From positions 186,001-250,000 of the forward strand of contig NZ_JAIWPR010000002.1 in assembly GCF_021191635.1 (NCBI RefSeq): a DNA stretch of 64,000 bases. The letters run 5' to 3'. Both the position numbers and the translations under genes were made by a program. Below, piece by piece: positions 21,570-31,848 of the stretch (position 1 is its first letter; each line of letters begins with the position of its first letter). The notes below the pieces were generated by a model that saw only the letters and a list, made by a program, of their open reading frames with translations, searched no databases and was not told the origin of the DNA. The stretch is from Alterluteimonas quercicellularis. GTDB taxonomy: Bacteria; Pseudomonadota; Gammaproteobacteria; Xanthomonadales; Xanthomonadaceae.

Positions 21570-23816
21570 ATGGCCGTGACAGCGTTCATCGCGCGGACGG
21601 CGGGCGAACGGAATGCGGTGGGGATGGGCGGTACGGTGCAACCTGGGTGGGAAGGCGACGGGCGGGCGGCCTGGCGGGCGGTCGCGCCCGCGCTGGCGGT
21701 CCTGCTGATCTCGCTGCTGTTCGTGGCGGTCTACGCGCGGACCGCGCTCGACCGGGAACGGCAGCTGGGACAGGCGCGCCTGGCGGAGGAGGCGACCCAG
21801 GTGGTCGACCTGCTGTCGCAGCGCCTGATCGCCTACGAATCCAGCACGCGCGGCGGCGCCTCGCTGTTCGCCTCGCTGGAGCGGCCCAGCGCCGAGCACT
21901 GGCGTGCCTACGTGGGCGGCCTGCGCGAGGGCGCACGCCCGGGAGTGGACGTGCTGGGCTACGCGCCGTCCCTGACCGGAGAGGAACTGGCGGCGCTGCG
22001 GGCCGCGGGCGGCGACGCCAGCGCGAGCCTGGCGCGCCTGCATCCGCCCGGGCTGCGCGAGCGGCACGGGCCGGTGGTGTACCTGGAGCCGCTGCACGAG
22101 AGCAACGCCGACGTGCTGGGCTACGACATGCTCGCCGACGTCGTCAGCCGGCGCGCGATGGAGGAGGCGCGCGACCGCGACGAGCCGCGCATGAGCGGGC
22201 GCCTGCAGTTGCAGCGGCGCGGCACCCCGGACGGCGTCATCCTCTACACCCCCGTCTACCGCGCGGGCGGGCTGCGCGAATCGGTGGAGACGCGCCGCGA
22301 GGCGGTGCGCGGCTGGGTGTTCGCGCCGGTGCCGCTGCGCGAGCTGGTGGTGCAGGCGCTGGCGCCGCTGCGCGGGGCCTTGCACCTGCGGGTGCTGGAC
22401 GTCACCGGTTCGGTGCCCGAGCTGCTGTACGCCGATGCCGACTTCGATGCGGTCCGGCCCGCGCCGGGGCGCTTCCATACCGCGAGTCCGTCCTTCTACG
22501 GCCGTACCTGGCGCCTGGACTTCGTCGCCCGCGAGGACGCCGGCGGCGCCTTCGCCTCGCCGCTGCGGATCTCGGTGGCGGTCGGCGTGCTGGCGTCGCT
22601 GCTGCTGGCGGGCCTGGTCTGGTCGCTGTCGCGCAACCGCGCGCAGGCGCAGCGCCTGGCGGAATGGCTGGGCGATTCCTACCGGCGCAGCGAGAGCCGC
22701 TTCCGCAGCGCGATGGCCTATTCGCCGGTGGGCGAGGCGCTGCTCGACGGCGAGGGGCGGGTGGTGGACGCCAACCCGGCGCTGGCGGCGATCGCGGGCC
22801 TGCCGCTGGAACGGCTGCTCGGGGCGCGGCTGGAGGACTTCTTCGCCGACGCGCGCGAGGTGGGCGGGCTGGAGGCGCAGCCGCACGCGCAGGACGGGGT
22901 CTACCGCGCCAGCCGGATCCTGCGCCGCGGCGACGGCGGGCGGCGCCGGGTGCGGCTGTCCAGCGCACCGCTGCCGGGCGACGTCGGCAGCGACGTGGAG
23001 CAACTGGTGCAGATCGACGACGTGACCGACTGGTATCGCGCCGAGGAGCGGGTGCGGGCGCTCAACCGCACGCTGGAGGCGCGCGTGGCGGCGCGCACCC
23101 GCGAGCTGGAGCGGGCCAACCGCGAGCTGGAGGCGTTCTCCTACAGCGTTTCCCACGACCTGCGCGCGCCGCTGCGCAGCCTGGACGGTTTCTCGCGCCG
23201 GCTGCTGGAGCGTCACGCCGCGCGCCTGGACGACGAGGGCCGGGACTATCTGGCGCGCATCCGCGCCGCCGCCGGGCGCATGGACGCGCTGATCGACGCC
23301 CTGCTGCAGATGGCGCACCTGTCCCGCGCCACGCTCGAGCGGCAGCCGCTGGACCTGGGCGCCATTGCCGCGCAGGTGGAGGCCGACCTGCGCCACGGCG
23401 AGCCGCAGCGCCGGGTCGAGGTGCGCATCCACGACGGCCTGGCCGCCTGCGGGGATCCCGCGCTGGTGGCCAACCTGCTGCAGAACCTGGTCGGCAACGC
23501 CTGGAAGTTCACCGGCGGCAGGGCGGACGCGCGCATCGAGGTGGGGCGCGAGCGCCGCGCCGACGGCGCGGAGGCGTTCTTCGTGCGCGACAACGGCGCC
23601 GGCTTCGCGCCGGAGCAGGCGGCCAGGCTGTTCCGGCCCTTCCAGCGCCTGCACGCCCAGGAGGATTTCCCGGGCCACGGCATCGGGCTGGCCTCGGTGC
23701 GGCGCGTCGTCGAGCGGCACGGCGGCGAGGTGTGGGCGGAAGGGCGGCCGGGGCAGGGCGCCTGCTTCTGGTTCACCCTGCCGGACGCGCCGGCAGGCGC
23801 GGAGGCGCAGGGCTAG
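21570..23816 (+). CDS. CHASE-PAS sensor histidine kinase
   Basis: This is an inner-membrane sensor kinase of 748 residues from ATG 21570; ATG 21624 is an alternative and neither has a strong ribosome-binding site. The domains in order are: membrane segment 1 (about 35-57), a periplasmic CHASE domain (about 60-250, with LHESNADVLGYDMLADVVSR), membrane segment 2 (about 315-335), and PAS (about 355-470). A short coiled coil precedes HisKA with phospho-His529 in SYSVSHDLRAPL. HATPase_c carries NLVGNAWKF, DNGAGF and GHGIGLASV. No response regulator is adjacent, so its partner is elsewhere. Its stop TAG and the smpB stop on the other strand share one CTAG (23813-23816). Confidence 0.88.
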   Translation: MAVTAFIARTAGERNAVGMGGTVQPGWEGDGRAAWRAVAPALAVLLISLLFVAVYARTALDRERQLGQARLAEEATQVVDLLSQRLIAYESSTRGGASLFASLERPSAEHWRAYVGGLREGARPGVDVLGYAPSLTGEELAALRAAGGDASASLARLHPPGLRERHGPVVYLEPLHESNADVLGYDMLADVVSRRAMEEARDRDEPRMSGRLQLQRRGTPDGVILYTPVYRAGGLRESVETRREAVRGWVFAPVPLRELVVQALAPLRGALHLRVLDVTGSVPELLYADADFDAVRPAPGRFHTASPSFYGRTWRLDFVAREDAGGAFASPLRISVAVGVLASLLLAGLVWSLSRNRAQAQRLAEWLGDSYRRSESRFRSAMAYSPVGEALLDGEGRVVDANPALAAIAGLPLERLLGARLEDFFADAREVGGLEAQPHAQDGVYRASRILRRGDGGRRRVRLSSAPLPGDVGSDVEQLVQIDDVTDWYRAEERVRALNRTLEARVAARTRELERANRELEAFSYSVSHDLRAPLRSLDGFSRRLLERHAARLDDEGRDYLARIRAAAGRMDALIDALLQMAHLSRATLERQPLDLGAIAAQVEADLRHGEPQRRVEVRIHDGLAACGDPALVANLLQNLVGNAWKFTGGRADARIEVGRERRADGAEAFFVRDNGAGFAPEQAARLFRPFQRLHAQEDFPGHGIGLASVRRVVERHGGEVWAEGRPGQGACFWFTLPDAPAGAEAQG

Positions 23817-24304
23817 GCGTCCTTGTTGTGCCGGCGCAGCAGGCGCTGCTTCTCGCGGTTCCAGTCGCGCTCGCGCTCGGTGTCGCGCTTGTCGTGCTGC
23901 TGCTTGCCGCGCGCCAGCGCCAGTTCGGCCTTCACCTTGTTGCCCTTCCAGTACAGCGCGGTGGGCACCAGGGTGTAGCCGTCGCGTTCGACCTTGCCGA
24001 TCAGCTCGTCGATCTCGCGCCGGTGCATCAGCAGCTTGCGGGTGCGCTGCGCCTCGGCCACCACGTGGGTGGAGGCGGAGATCAGCGGGGTGATCTGCGC
24101 GCCGAACAGGAAGATCTCGCCCTTGCGCACGATGGCGTAGCTCTCGCCGATGTTGGCGCGGCCGGCGCGGATGGCCTTCAGCTCCCAGCCCTGCAGCGCG
24201 ATGCCGGCCTCGACGCGCTGTTCGAGGTGGTACTCGTGGCGCGCGCGCTTGTTCAGCGCGATGGTCGCACCGTTTGATTTATCCTTGGCCGCTTGCTTGC
24301 CCAT
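23813..24304 (-). CDS. smpB: SsrA-binding protein SmpB
   Basis: SmpB binds tmRNA and places it in the A site of stalled ribosomes. The 163-residue protein begins MGKQAAKDKSNGATIALNKR and contains the OB-fold core HEYHLEQRVEAGIALQGWEL followed by GRANIGESYA. The basic C-terminal tail KQQHDKRDTERERDWNREKQ enters the mRNA channel. Its partner ssrA lies 2.3 kb away on the same strand, with a histidine-kinase gene in between on the other strand. ratA is divergent from it. Confidence 0.96.
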   Translation of the reverse strand: MGKQAAKDKSNGATIALNKRARHEYHLEQRVEAGIALQGWELKAIRAGRANIGESYAIVRKGEIFLFGAQITPLISASTHVVAEAQRTRKLLMHRREIDELIGKVERDGYTLVPTALYWKGNKVKAELALARGKQQHDKRDTERERDWNREKQRLLRRHNKDA

Positions 24305-24362
24305 CCGGGCATTGTCCCCGAATCCGGCGGGCGTGGACACACCCCGCGAGCCGCGAGGTCCC

Positions 24363-24794
24363 ATGCCGAAGATCCAACGCAGCGCCCTGGTCGAGCATTC
24401 CGCGGAGCGGATGTTCGCCCTGGTCCACGACGTCGAGGCCTATCCGCGGCGGTTCGCCTGGTGCGACCGCGCCGAGGTCATCGAGTCGACGCCCACCCGG
24501 CAGGTGGCGCGGCTGGACCTGGGCCTGGGGGCGCTGCGGACCTGGTTCACCACCGAGAACGCGCTGCACCCGCCGCAGCGGATCGACATGCGCCTGCGCG
24601 ACGGGCCGTTCCGGCGGCTGGACGGGCGCTGGGAGTTCCACGCGCTGGAGGACTCGGCCTGCAAGGTCGCGCTGACCCTGGACTTCGAGCCGCGCAGCCG
24701 CCTGCTGCTGCCGGCGCTGACGATCGGCTTCCAGGGGCTGGCCGACCGCATGGTCGACGACTTCGTGCGCGTGGCCGACCGCGAACGGCCATGA
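24363..24794 (+). CDS. ratA: RatA-family START-like protein
   Basis: This is a 143-residue SRPBCC/START-like protein of the RatA (YfjG) / Coq10 family. In E. coli RatA was described as a toxin affecting 70S association, and Coq10 relatives bind ubiquinone. The family N-terminus is visible as SALVEHSAERMFALVHDVEA followed by YPRRFAWC, and the end is LADRMVDDFVRVADRE. The divergent neighbour smpB and the overlapping downstream rnfH make the usual smpB-ratA-rnfH neighbourhood. Confidence 0.92.
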   Translation: MPKIQRSALVEHSAERMFALVHDVEAYPRRFAWCDRAEVIESTPTRQVARLDLGLGALRTWFTTENALHPPQRIDMRLRDGPFRRLDGRWEFHALEDSACKVALTLDFEPRSRLLLPALTIGFQGLADRMVDDFVRVADRERP

Positions 24795-25060
24795 GCGGCG
24801 CCATCCGCGTCGAGGTGATCCTCGCGCGGCCCGGCGCGTTCGAGCGGACGGTGCTGGTCCTGCCGGCGGGCGCCACGGTGGCGCAGGCGCTGGCCGCCTG
24901 CGGGCTGCCGATGGCGGGTGTGGATGGCTACGCGGTCTTCGGCGAACGGGTCGAGCCCTCGGCGCCGCTGGCCGACGGCGACCGCCTGGAACTGCTGCGG
25001 CCGCTGCAGGCCGATCCGAAGGACGCGCGGCGGCGCCGTGCCGCCGCGAAGGGGCGATAG
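24791..25060 (+). CDS. rnfH: RnfH family (UPF0125) ubiquitin-like protein
   Basis: This is an 89-residue beta-grasp protein of the RnfH family. Its exact function is unsettled; it is often encoded beside ratA. Visible family features are IRVEVILARP at the start, VAQALAACGLPM, and DGDRLELLRPLQADPKDARR near the end. Its ATG overlaps the ratA stop (ATGA 24791-24794), so the two are co-translated. It converges on bamE, whose stop is 76 bases further on. Confidence 0.9.
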   Translation: MSGAIRVEVILARPGAFERTVLVLPAGATVAQALAACGLPMAGVDGYAVFGERVEPSAPLADGDRLELLRPLQADPKDARRRRAAAKGR

Positions 25061-25136
25061 GCGCCGGGGGCGGCAGGGATCGCCCGGCCAGCGCGGCGAG
25101 GCGTTCGCGCCCGGCGGCCGGGCGGCCGGCGGGAGG

Positions 25137-25520
25137 TCAGCGGCGCGCGCCGCGCTCGCGCGGCAGGTTGCCGAACTTGCGCATCTCCGCGGCCAGTTCC
25201 TCGTCCTGCTTCGGGAAGTACTCGCCCTCCCAGCGGGCCAGGGTGTCGTTCTCGAACCAGAGGGTGAAGTTCTTGATCTCGGTCCGGCCCAGGCGGTCGT
25301 TGCGCTGGCTGGCGGTGTAGTCCCAGCGCTGCTGGTGGAACGGGTCGGCGATCGAGGGCGAGCCCAGCAGCCCCAGCACCTGCTGCCTGGTCATGCCCGG
25401 CTGCAGCTGCTCGACCGCGTTCGGCGCCACCAGGCTGCCCTGGTAGATCGGCTGCTTGTAGATGATGCCGCAGCCCGAGAGGACGCCGGCGACGAGGAGC
25501 GGGACGAGGACGTTGCGCAT
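25137..25520 (-). CDS. bamE: outer membrane assembly lipoprotein BamE
   Basis: BamE is a small lipoprotein of the BAM complex. The 127 residues have lipobox VLSGC (Cys17), then IYKQPIYQGSLVAPNAVEQL and the SmpA/OmlA-fold motif PGMTRQQVLGLLGSPSIADP. The C-terminal extension is charged. It is divergent from fur, the familiar bamE-fur arrangement of gammaproteobacteria. A -10-like TATCAT (25553-25548, minus strand) precedes it. Confidence 0.95.
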   Translation of the reverse strand: MRNVLVPLLVAGVLSGCGIIYKQPIYQGSLVAPNAVEQLQPGMTRQQVLGLLGSPSIADPFHQQRWDYTASQRNDRLGRTEIKNFTLWFENDTLARWEGEYFPKQDEELAAEMRKFGNLPRERGARR

Positions 25521-25629
25521 GGGGCCACGGGAAGTCGGGAACGCGCCGATGATACACTCGCCGCGACCGCCGCGACCGGTTCGGGCAGCGGGCGTTCAGC
25601 GCCGACCGGCCGATTGATTGGAGACGACG

Positions 25630-26034
25630 ATGGAATCCCTCGACCTGCGCAAGGCGGGCCTCAAGGTCACCCACCCGCGGATGCGGATCCTCGACCTGCT
25701 CGAGCAGAGGACGCCCCACCACCACATGACGGCGGAGGAGATCTACCGCCAGCTGCTGGAGCAGGGCGACGAGATCGGGCTGGCGACCGTGTACCGGGTG
25801 CTGACCCAGTTCGAGGCCGCGGGGCTGGTGCTCAAGCACAACTTCGAAGGCGGCCATGCCGTGTACGAGCTGGACCGCGGCGGCCACCACGACCACATGG
25901 TGGACGTGGATTCCGGGCGCATCATCGAGTTCGAGAGCGCCGAGATCGAGCGCCTGCAGCGCGAGATCGCCGAGCAGTACGGCTTCCACCTCGAGGACCA
26001 CTCGCTGGTGCTGTACGTGCGCAAGAAGCGCTAG
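25630..26034 (+). CDS. fur: ferric uptake regulator Fur
   Basis: Fur is the Fe(II)-dependent repressor of iron-uptake genes. The 134 residues begin at ATG 25630 with GGAG eight bases upstream. The winged helix covers about 1-83 (LATVYRVLTQFEAAGLV). The metal-site region HHDHMVDVDSGRIIEFE keeps the histidines but has Asp and Ser where E. coli Fur has its CxxC cysteines. The whole protein has no cysteine, so it lacks the structural Zn(Cys)4 site, as in Pseudomonas-type Fur. The end VLYVRKKR is typical. A TACACT -10 candidate lies at 25552-25557. Confidence 0.96.
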   Translation: MESLDLRKAGLKVTHPRMRILDLLEQRTPHHHMTAEEIYRQLLEQGDEIGLATVYRVLTQFEAAGLVLKHNFEGGHAVYELDRGGHHDHMVDVDSGRIIEFESAEIERLQREIAEQYGFHLEDHSLVLYVRKKR

Positions 26035-26049
26035 CCCGGGACAGAATCC

Positions 26050-26163
26050 GTAGGAGCGCGCTCGCGCGCGATGCTCTTTCGTTCCGCCGCCGGGCTGGTG
26101 TACAAGCGCGCTCACGCGATCGGTCTCGTCGGGAAAGCGCGTCGCGCGCGAGCGCGCTCCTAC
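26050..26163. repeat. REP cluster between fur and recN
   Basis: A plus unit at 26050-26076 (GTAGGAGCGCGCTCGCGCGC), a degenerate plus-like unit near 26098-26122 (ACAAGCGCGCTCACGCGATC) and a minus unit at 26142-26163 fill the gap between two convergent genes. The outer units mirror each other, including the GATGC flank. The middle copy looks like a decayed third unit. Confidence 0.75.
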
Positions 26164-26173
26164 AGTGCAGCGC

Positions 26174-27838
26174 TCAGGTCGAGGCGCCCGCGAGCAGCTT
26201 CCTGGCCGCGGCGCGCGCCTCGCGGCTGACCTCCACGCCGCCCAGCATGCGCGCCAGCTCCTCCTCGCGCTGGCGGGCGTCCAGCCGCGCGACGGTGCTC
26301 TCGGTGACGCCTTCGCGGGCCTGCTTGCTGACCCGGTAGTGCGCATGCCCCTGCGCGGCGACCTGGGGCAGGTGGGTCACGCACAGCACCTGGCGCGAGG
26401 CGCCGAGCGCGCGCAGGCGCTGGCCGACGATGTCGGCGACCGCGCCGCCGATGCCCGAGTCCACCTCGTCGAACACCATCGTCGGCACCGCGTCCAGGCC
26501 GAGCGCGGCCACCTCGATCGCCAGCGAGATGCGCGACAGCTCGCCGCCCGAGGCGACCTTGCGCAGCGCCCGCGGCGGCTGCCCGGCGTTGGCGGCGACC
26601 AGGAACTCGACCCGCTCCGCGCCCAGCGGGTCCGGGCGCCCGCCCGGCTGCGGCTCCAGCGCGATCTCGAAGCGGCCGCCGCCCATGCCCAGCTCGCCGA
26701 TCAGCCCGGTGGTCGCCGCCGACAGGCGGGCGGCGGCCGCGGCGCGGGCCGCGCTCAGCGCCGCGGCGGCCTCGCCCCAGCGCGCCGCGGCCGCATCGAG
26801 GTCGCCGTCCAGGCGGCGCAGGCGCTCGTCGGCACCGGTCAGTTCCTCCAGTTCCGCCTGCAGCCGCTCGCGCACCCCGGCCAGCGCCTCCGGCGCGACC
26901 CGGTGCTTGCGGGCGAGGTCCTGCACCCGGGCCAGGCTGCGCTCCAGTTCGGCGAAGCGCTCCGGGTCGATCTCCAGGTCGTCGCGCACCCGCTGCAGCA
27001 GCAGCTGGGCCTCGTCGAGCTGGATCGAGGCCGCCTCCAGCATCGCGTCCACCTCGCCCAGGCGCGGCTCGTCGCCGTGCAGGCGCGACAGCTCGCCGCG
27101 CATGCGGCGCAGGCGCGCGGTCAGGGCGTCGTCCTCGGACAGTGCCGACAGCGCGCCCTCGCAGGCCGCGATCAGCCCGGCGGCGTTGGCCTGCCGCCGG
27201 TGCGCGGCGTCGAGCTCGGCGAGCGCCTCGGGCTCCAGCCGCTCGCGCTCCAGCTCGCGCAGCTGGTGGGCGAGCCAGTCGCGGCGCTCGGCCGGGTCGC
27301 CGATCCGCGACAGCCGCTCGCGCTCGGCCAGCAGCGCCGACCAGGCCTGCGCCTGCGCGGCCACCGCCTCCAGCGCCTGCGCGTGGCGGCCGTAGGCGTC
27401 GAGCAGGGCGAGCTGGGAGCCGCGCGCGAGCAGGGCCTGGTGCTCGTGCTGGCCGTGGATCTCGACCAGATGGCCGGCCAGCGCGGCGAGCTGGCCCAGG
27501 GTGGCCGGCCGGCCGTTGATCCAGGCCCGCGAGCCGCCGTCGGCGCGCAGGGTGCGGCGCAGCTGGCAGGCCTCGCCGTCGTCGAATTCCTCCTCGCGCA
27601 GCCAGGCACGCGCGGCGGGGGCGTCGGCGAGGTCGAAGGTCGCGTTCAGCTCGGCGCGGTCGGCACCGTGGCGGACCATGCCGCTGTCGGCGCGCAGTCC
27701 GGACAGGAAGCCCAGCGCGTCCACCAGCAGCGACTTGCCGGCCCCGGTCTCGCCGGAGATGACCGTGAGCCCGGGGCCGAACTCGAGCTCGCTGGCGGTG
27801 GCGACGGCGAAGTTGCGCAGGGCGAGGTGGGTCAGCAT
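26174..27838 (-). CDS. recN: DNA repair protein RecN
   Basis: RecN is an SMC-like ATPase acting in double-strand-break repair. The 554 residues start MLTHLALRNFAVATASELEF and carry Walker A GETGAGKS near residue 30. Two long coiled-coil arms follow. The C-terminal half has the signature KVASGGELSRISLAIEVAAL and Walker B TMVFDEVDSGIGG. It sits in the conserved fur-recN-hrcA neighbourhood and is divergent from hrcA. SOS control is usual for recN, but I did not find a convincing LexA box in the 106-base spacer. Confidence 0.96.
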   Translation of the reverse strand: MLTHLALRNFAVATASELEFGPGLTVISGETGAGKSLLVDALGFLSGLRADSGMVRHGADRAELNATFDLADAPAARAWLREEEFDDGEACQLRRTLRADGGSRAWINGRPATLGQLAALAGHLVEIHGQHEHQALLARGSQLALLDAYGRHAQALEAVAAQAQAWSALLAERERLSRIGDPAERRDWLAHQLRELERERLEPEALAELDAAHRRQANAAGLIAACEGALSALSEDDALTARLRRMRGELSRLHGDEPRLGEVDAMLEAASIQLDEAQLLLQRVRDDLEIDPERFAELERSLARVQDLARKHRVAPEALAGVRERLQAELEELTGADERLRRLDGDLDAAAARWGEAAAALSAARAAAAARLSAATTGLIGELGMGGGRFEIALEPQPGGRPDPLGAERVEFLVAANAGQPPRALRKVASGGELSRISLAIEVAALGLDAVPTMVFDEVDSGIGGAVADIVGQRLRALGASRQVLCVTHLPQVAAQGHAHYRVSKQAREGVTESTVARLDARQREEELARMLGGVEVSREARAAARKLLAGAST

Positions 27839-27909
27839 GGCGGGATTGTGCCGGGCCGGGCGGGGCGGGCCAACCATCGGCCAGCGCCGGCGCAGGAACT
27901 GAGACGCGC

Positions 27910-27938
27910 TTGCGCGCTGGGCGCGCGCGCCTTATACC
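27910..27938 (+). promoter_or_regulatory. hrcA promoter, probably leaderless
   Basis: TTGCGC (27910-27915) and TATACC (27933-27938) are 17 bases apart. The hrcA ATG follows exactly six bases later at 27945, so transcription would start at about the A of the start codon. No ribosome-binding site precedes this ATG. Confidence 0.5.
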
Positions 27939-27944
27939 GGCGCC

Positions 27945-29015
27945 ATGAGCCGCAAAGGTCCGTCCACGTCCGATCTCGATCCGCGCGCGCGCCAGTTGCT
28001 GCGCACGCTGATCGCCCGCCACATCGAGAACGGCGAACCGGTGGGCTCGCAGACCCTGGCGCGCCACGCCGGGCTGGACGTCAGCCCGGCGACGATCCGC
28101 AACATCCTGGCCGACCTCGAAGACAGCGGGCTGCTGACCGCGCCGCACACCTCGGCGGGGCGGGTGCCCACCGCGCAGGGCTACCGGGTGTTCGTGGACT
28201 CCCTGCTGCAGCTGCGGCCGCTGCCGGACCAGGACGTGACCCGCCTGCGCAGCCAGCTGGCGGCCGGCGGCGGCACCCAGTCGCTGCTGGGCAGCGCCTC
28301 GGAGCTGGTGTCGGCGATGACCCACTTCGTCGGCGTGGTCAGCGTGCCGCGGCGCGAGCAGTTCGCGTTCCGCTACATCGACTTCGTCGCCGTGGACAGC
28401 CGGCGGGTCATGGCGATCCTGGTGTTCGCCGACAACGAGGTGCAGAACCGGCTGATCCAGACCCGGCGCGCCTACGAGCCCTCGGAGCTGGAGCGCATTG
28501 CCAACTACCTCAACGTGCACTTCGCCGGCCGCTCGGTGGCCGACATCCGCGCCACCCTGGTGGCGGAGATGCGCGTGGCCCGGCACGAGATGGAGAACCT
28601 GCTGGCGCAGACGGTGGAGCTGGCCGAGCAGGCGCTCGCGCCCGAGGGCGAGGACGACATGGTGGTGGCCGGGCAGACCCGCCTGATCGGGGTGCAGGAC
28701 CTCACCGACCTCGACCGCCTGCGCGACCTGTTCGAGGCGTTTTCGCGCAAGCGCGAGATCCTGCAGCTGCTCGAGCGCACGGTCAAAGCGCCGGGCGTGC
28801 GCATCTTCATCGGCGAGGAGACCGGGCTGGCGCCGCTGGAGGGCGTGTCGGTGGTCACCGCGCCCTACGCCGCGGACGGCCGCGTGCTGGGCGTGCTGGG
28901 GGTGATCGGGCCCACGCGCATGGCCTACGAGCGGGTCATCCCGGTGGTGCAGGCCACCGCCGACGTGCTGGGCGCCGCGCTCGAACGCGGTGGCGCCGGC
29001 GGCGGCGGTACCTGA
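27945..29015 (+). CDS. hrcA: heat-inducible transcription repressor HrcA
   Basis: HrcA represses chaperone operons by binding CIRCE inverted repeats. The 356 residues have an N-terminal winged helix (about 10-80: [38 protein letters not shown]). The central and C-terminal HrcA domain has RVFIGEE-like sequence [16 protein letters not shown] and [20 protein letters not shown]. It heads hrcA-grpE-dnaK-dnaJ. I found no CIRCE (TTAGCACTC-N9-GAGTGCTAA) in the window, so its targets probably lie elsewhere, for example groESL. The start is probably leaderless. Confidence 0.95.
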   Translation: MSRKGPSTSDLDPRARQLLRTLIARHIENGEPVGSQTLARHAGLDVSPATIRNILADLEDSGLLTAPHTSAGRVPTAQGYRVFVDSLLQLRPLPDQDVTRLRSQLAAGGGTQSLLGSASELVSAMTHFVGVVSVPRREQFAFRYIDFVAVDSRRVMAILVFADNEVQNRLIQTRRAYEPSELERIANYLNVHFAGRSVADIRATLVAEMRVARHEMENLLAQTVELAEQALAPEGEDDMVVAGQTRLIGVQDLTDLDRLRDLFEAFSRKREILQLLERTVKAPGVRIFIGEETGLAPLEGVSVVTAPYAADGRVLGVLGVIGPTRMAYERVIPVVQATADVLGAALERGGAGGGGT

Positions 29016-29046
29016 GAGATGTCGGCGGGCCGCCGGCCCGCGCGGC

Positions 29047-29074
29047 CTTGAATCCCCGGGCGGCAGCCCCATTG
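29047..29074 (+). promoter_or_regulatory. sigma-32 heat-shock promoter for grpE
   Basis: CTTGAA (29047-29052), a 14-base spacer and CCCCATTG (29067-29074) match the RpoH consensus CTTGAA-N13-17-CCCCATNT except at the last base. The expected start is about 35 bases before the grpE ATG. Confidence 0.75.
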
Positions 29075-29115
29075 CTGCGGCCAGCGGCGGCCGAACGACC
29101 GCCACGGGAACGGAA

Positions 29116-29655
29116 ATGACCAACGCAAGCCACCAGGACACCCCCGATCACGAGCGCCCGCAGCCGGCCCCGGCCGAGCAGGGCGAGGCCGCGCCGCAGG
29201 CGCTGCTGGAGGAACAGGTCCAGCTGCTGCAGGCCGAGCTGGAACAGCTGCGCGCGCAGTCGCTGCTCGAGCACGCCGACCTGGAGAACCAGCGCAAGCG
29301 GCTCGCGCGCGAGGTGGACGCCGCGCGCCGCTTCGCCAACGAGCGCCTGCTCGGCGGCCTGCTGCCGGTGTTCGACAGCCTCGATGCCGGGCTCGCCGCG
29401 GCCGGCGCCGAGCCCAGCCCGCTGCGCGAGGGCCTGGAGCTGACCCACCGCCAGCTGACGAAGGTGGCCGAGGACAACGGCCTGCGGCCGATCGATCCCG
29501 CCGGGCAGCCGTTCGACCCCGAGCGCCACCAGGCGATCAGCCAGGCCGACGGCGGCAGCGTGCCGCCCGGCCACGTGGTGCAGGTCTTCCAGAAGGGCTA
29601 CGTGCTCAACGACCGCCTGCTGCGGCCGGCGCTGGTCGTGGTCGCCAAGGACTGA
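29116..29655 (+). CDS. grpE: nucleotide exchange factor GrpE
   Basis: GrpE releases ADP from DnaK. The 179 residues have an N-terminal long helix and coiled coil (about 25-90: [37 protein letters not shown]). A C-terminal beta domain has the signature [20 protein letters not shown]. Start ATG 29116. A sigma-32 promoter lies at 29047-29074, and dnaK follows after 113 bases with its own sigma-32-like promoter. Confidence 0.95.
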   Translation: MTNASHQDTPDHERPQPAPAEQGEAAPQALLEEQVQLLQAELEQLRAQSLLEHADLENQRKRLAREVDAARRFANERLLGGLLPVFDSLDAGLAAAGAEPSPLREGLELTHRQLTKVAEDNGLRPIDPAGQPFDPERHQAISQADGGSVPPGHVVQVFQKGYVLNDRLLRPALVVVAKD

Positions 29656-29676
29656 CGCGCGGCCCCCGGCGGGCCG

Positions 29677-29704
29677 CTTGAACCCCCCTGCGGCGCCCCC
29701 AGAT
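29677..29704 (+). promoter_or_regulatory. second sigma-32-like promoter, before dnaK
   Basis: CTTGAA (29677-29682), a 14-base spacer and CCCCAGAT (29697-29704) form a weaker RpoH match than the grpE site but with the same spacing. It would let dnaK be induced independently of grpE. Confidence 0.6.
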
Positions 29705-29768
29705 AGGCCGCATCGGCGGCACCGCCGCCCCCATCACACGCAATCACGGGATCCAGAGGGAACCACTC

Positions 29769-31691
<1,923 letters not shown>

Positions 31692-31694
31692 GCC

Positions 31695-31847
31695 GGGAAT
31701 CGGGAGTGGGGAATCGGGAATCGACAGGGCACGCTTCGTGCCGGCTCGAGCACTCCGGTTCCCCTTTTCCGTTCCCGCGTGCTCCGTTTCCGCGTCCTGA
31801 AGTCCAGCTCTTCCGATTCCCCATTCCCGACTCCCGATTCCCGACTC
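31695..31847. repeat. long inverted repeat of GGGAATCGGG units between dnaK and dnaJ
   Basis: The left arm (31695-31724) is built from GGGAATCGGGAGTGGGGAAT-type words. The right arm (31812-31847) is their reverse complement (TTCCCGATTCCCGACTC words) and runs up to the dnaJ ATG. The arms are about 30 bases and largely complementary, separated by about 90 bases. This word family differs in sequence from the GTAG REPs. Confidence 0.75.
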
Positions 31848-31848
31848 G

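Noticed and set aside
27905..27932. Additional REP unit before hrcA (GCGCTTGCGCGC)
   Set aside because: It lacks the GTAG head and the flanking pattern and overlaps the hrcA promoter; it is probably ordinary GC-rich sequence.
27839..29115. CIRCE operator around hrcA or grpE
   Set aside because: No TTAGCACTC...GAGTGCTAA inverted repeat was found in either upstream region.
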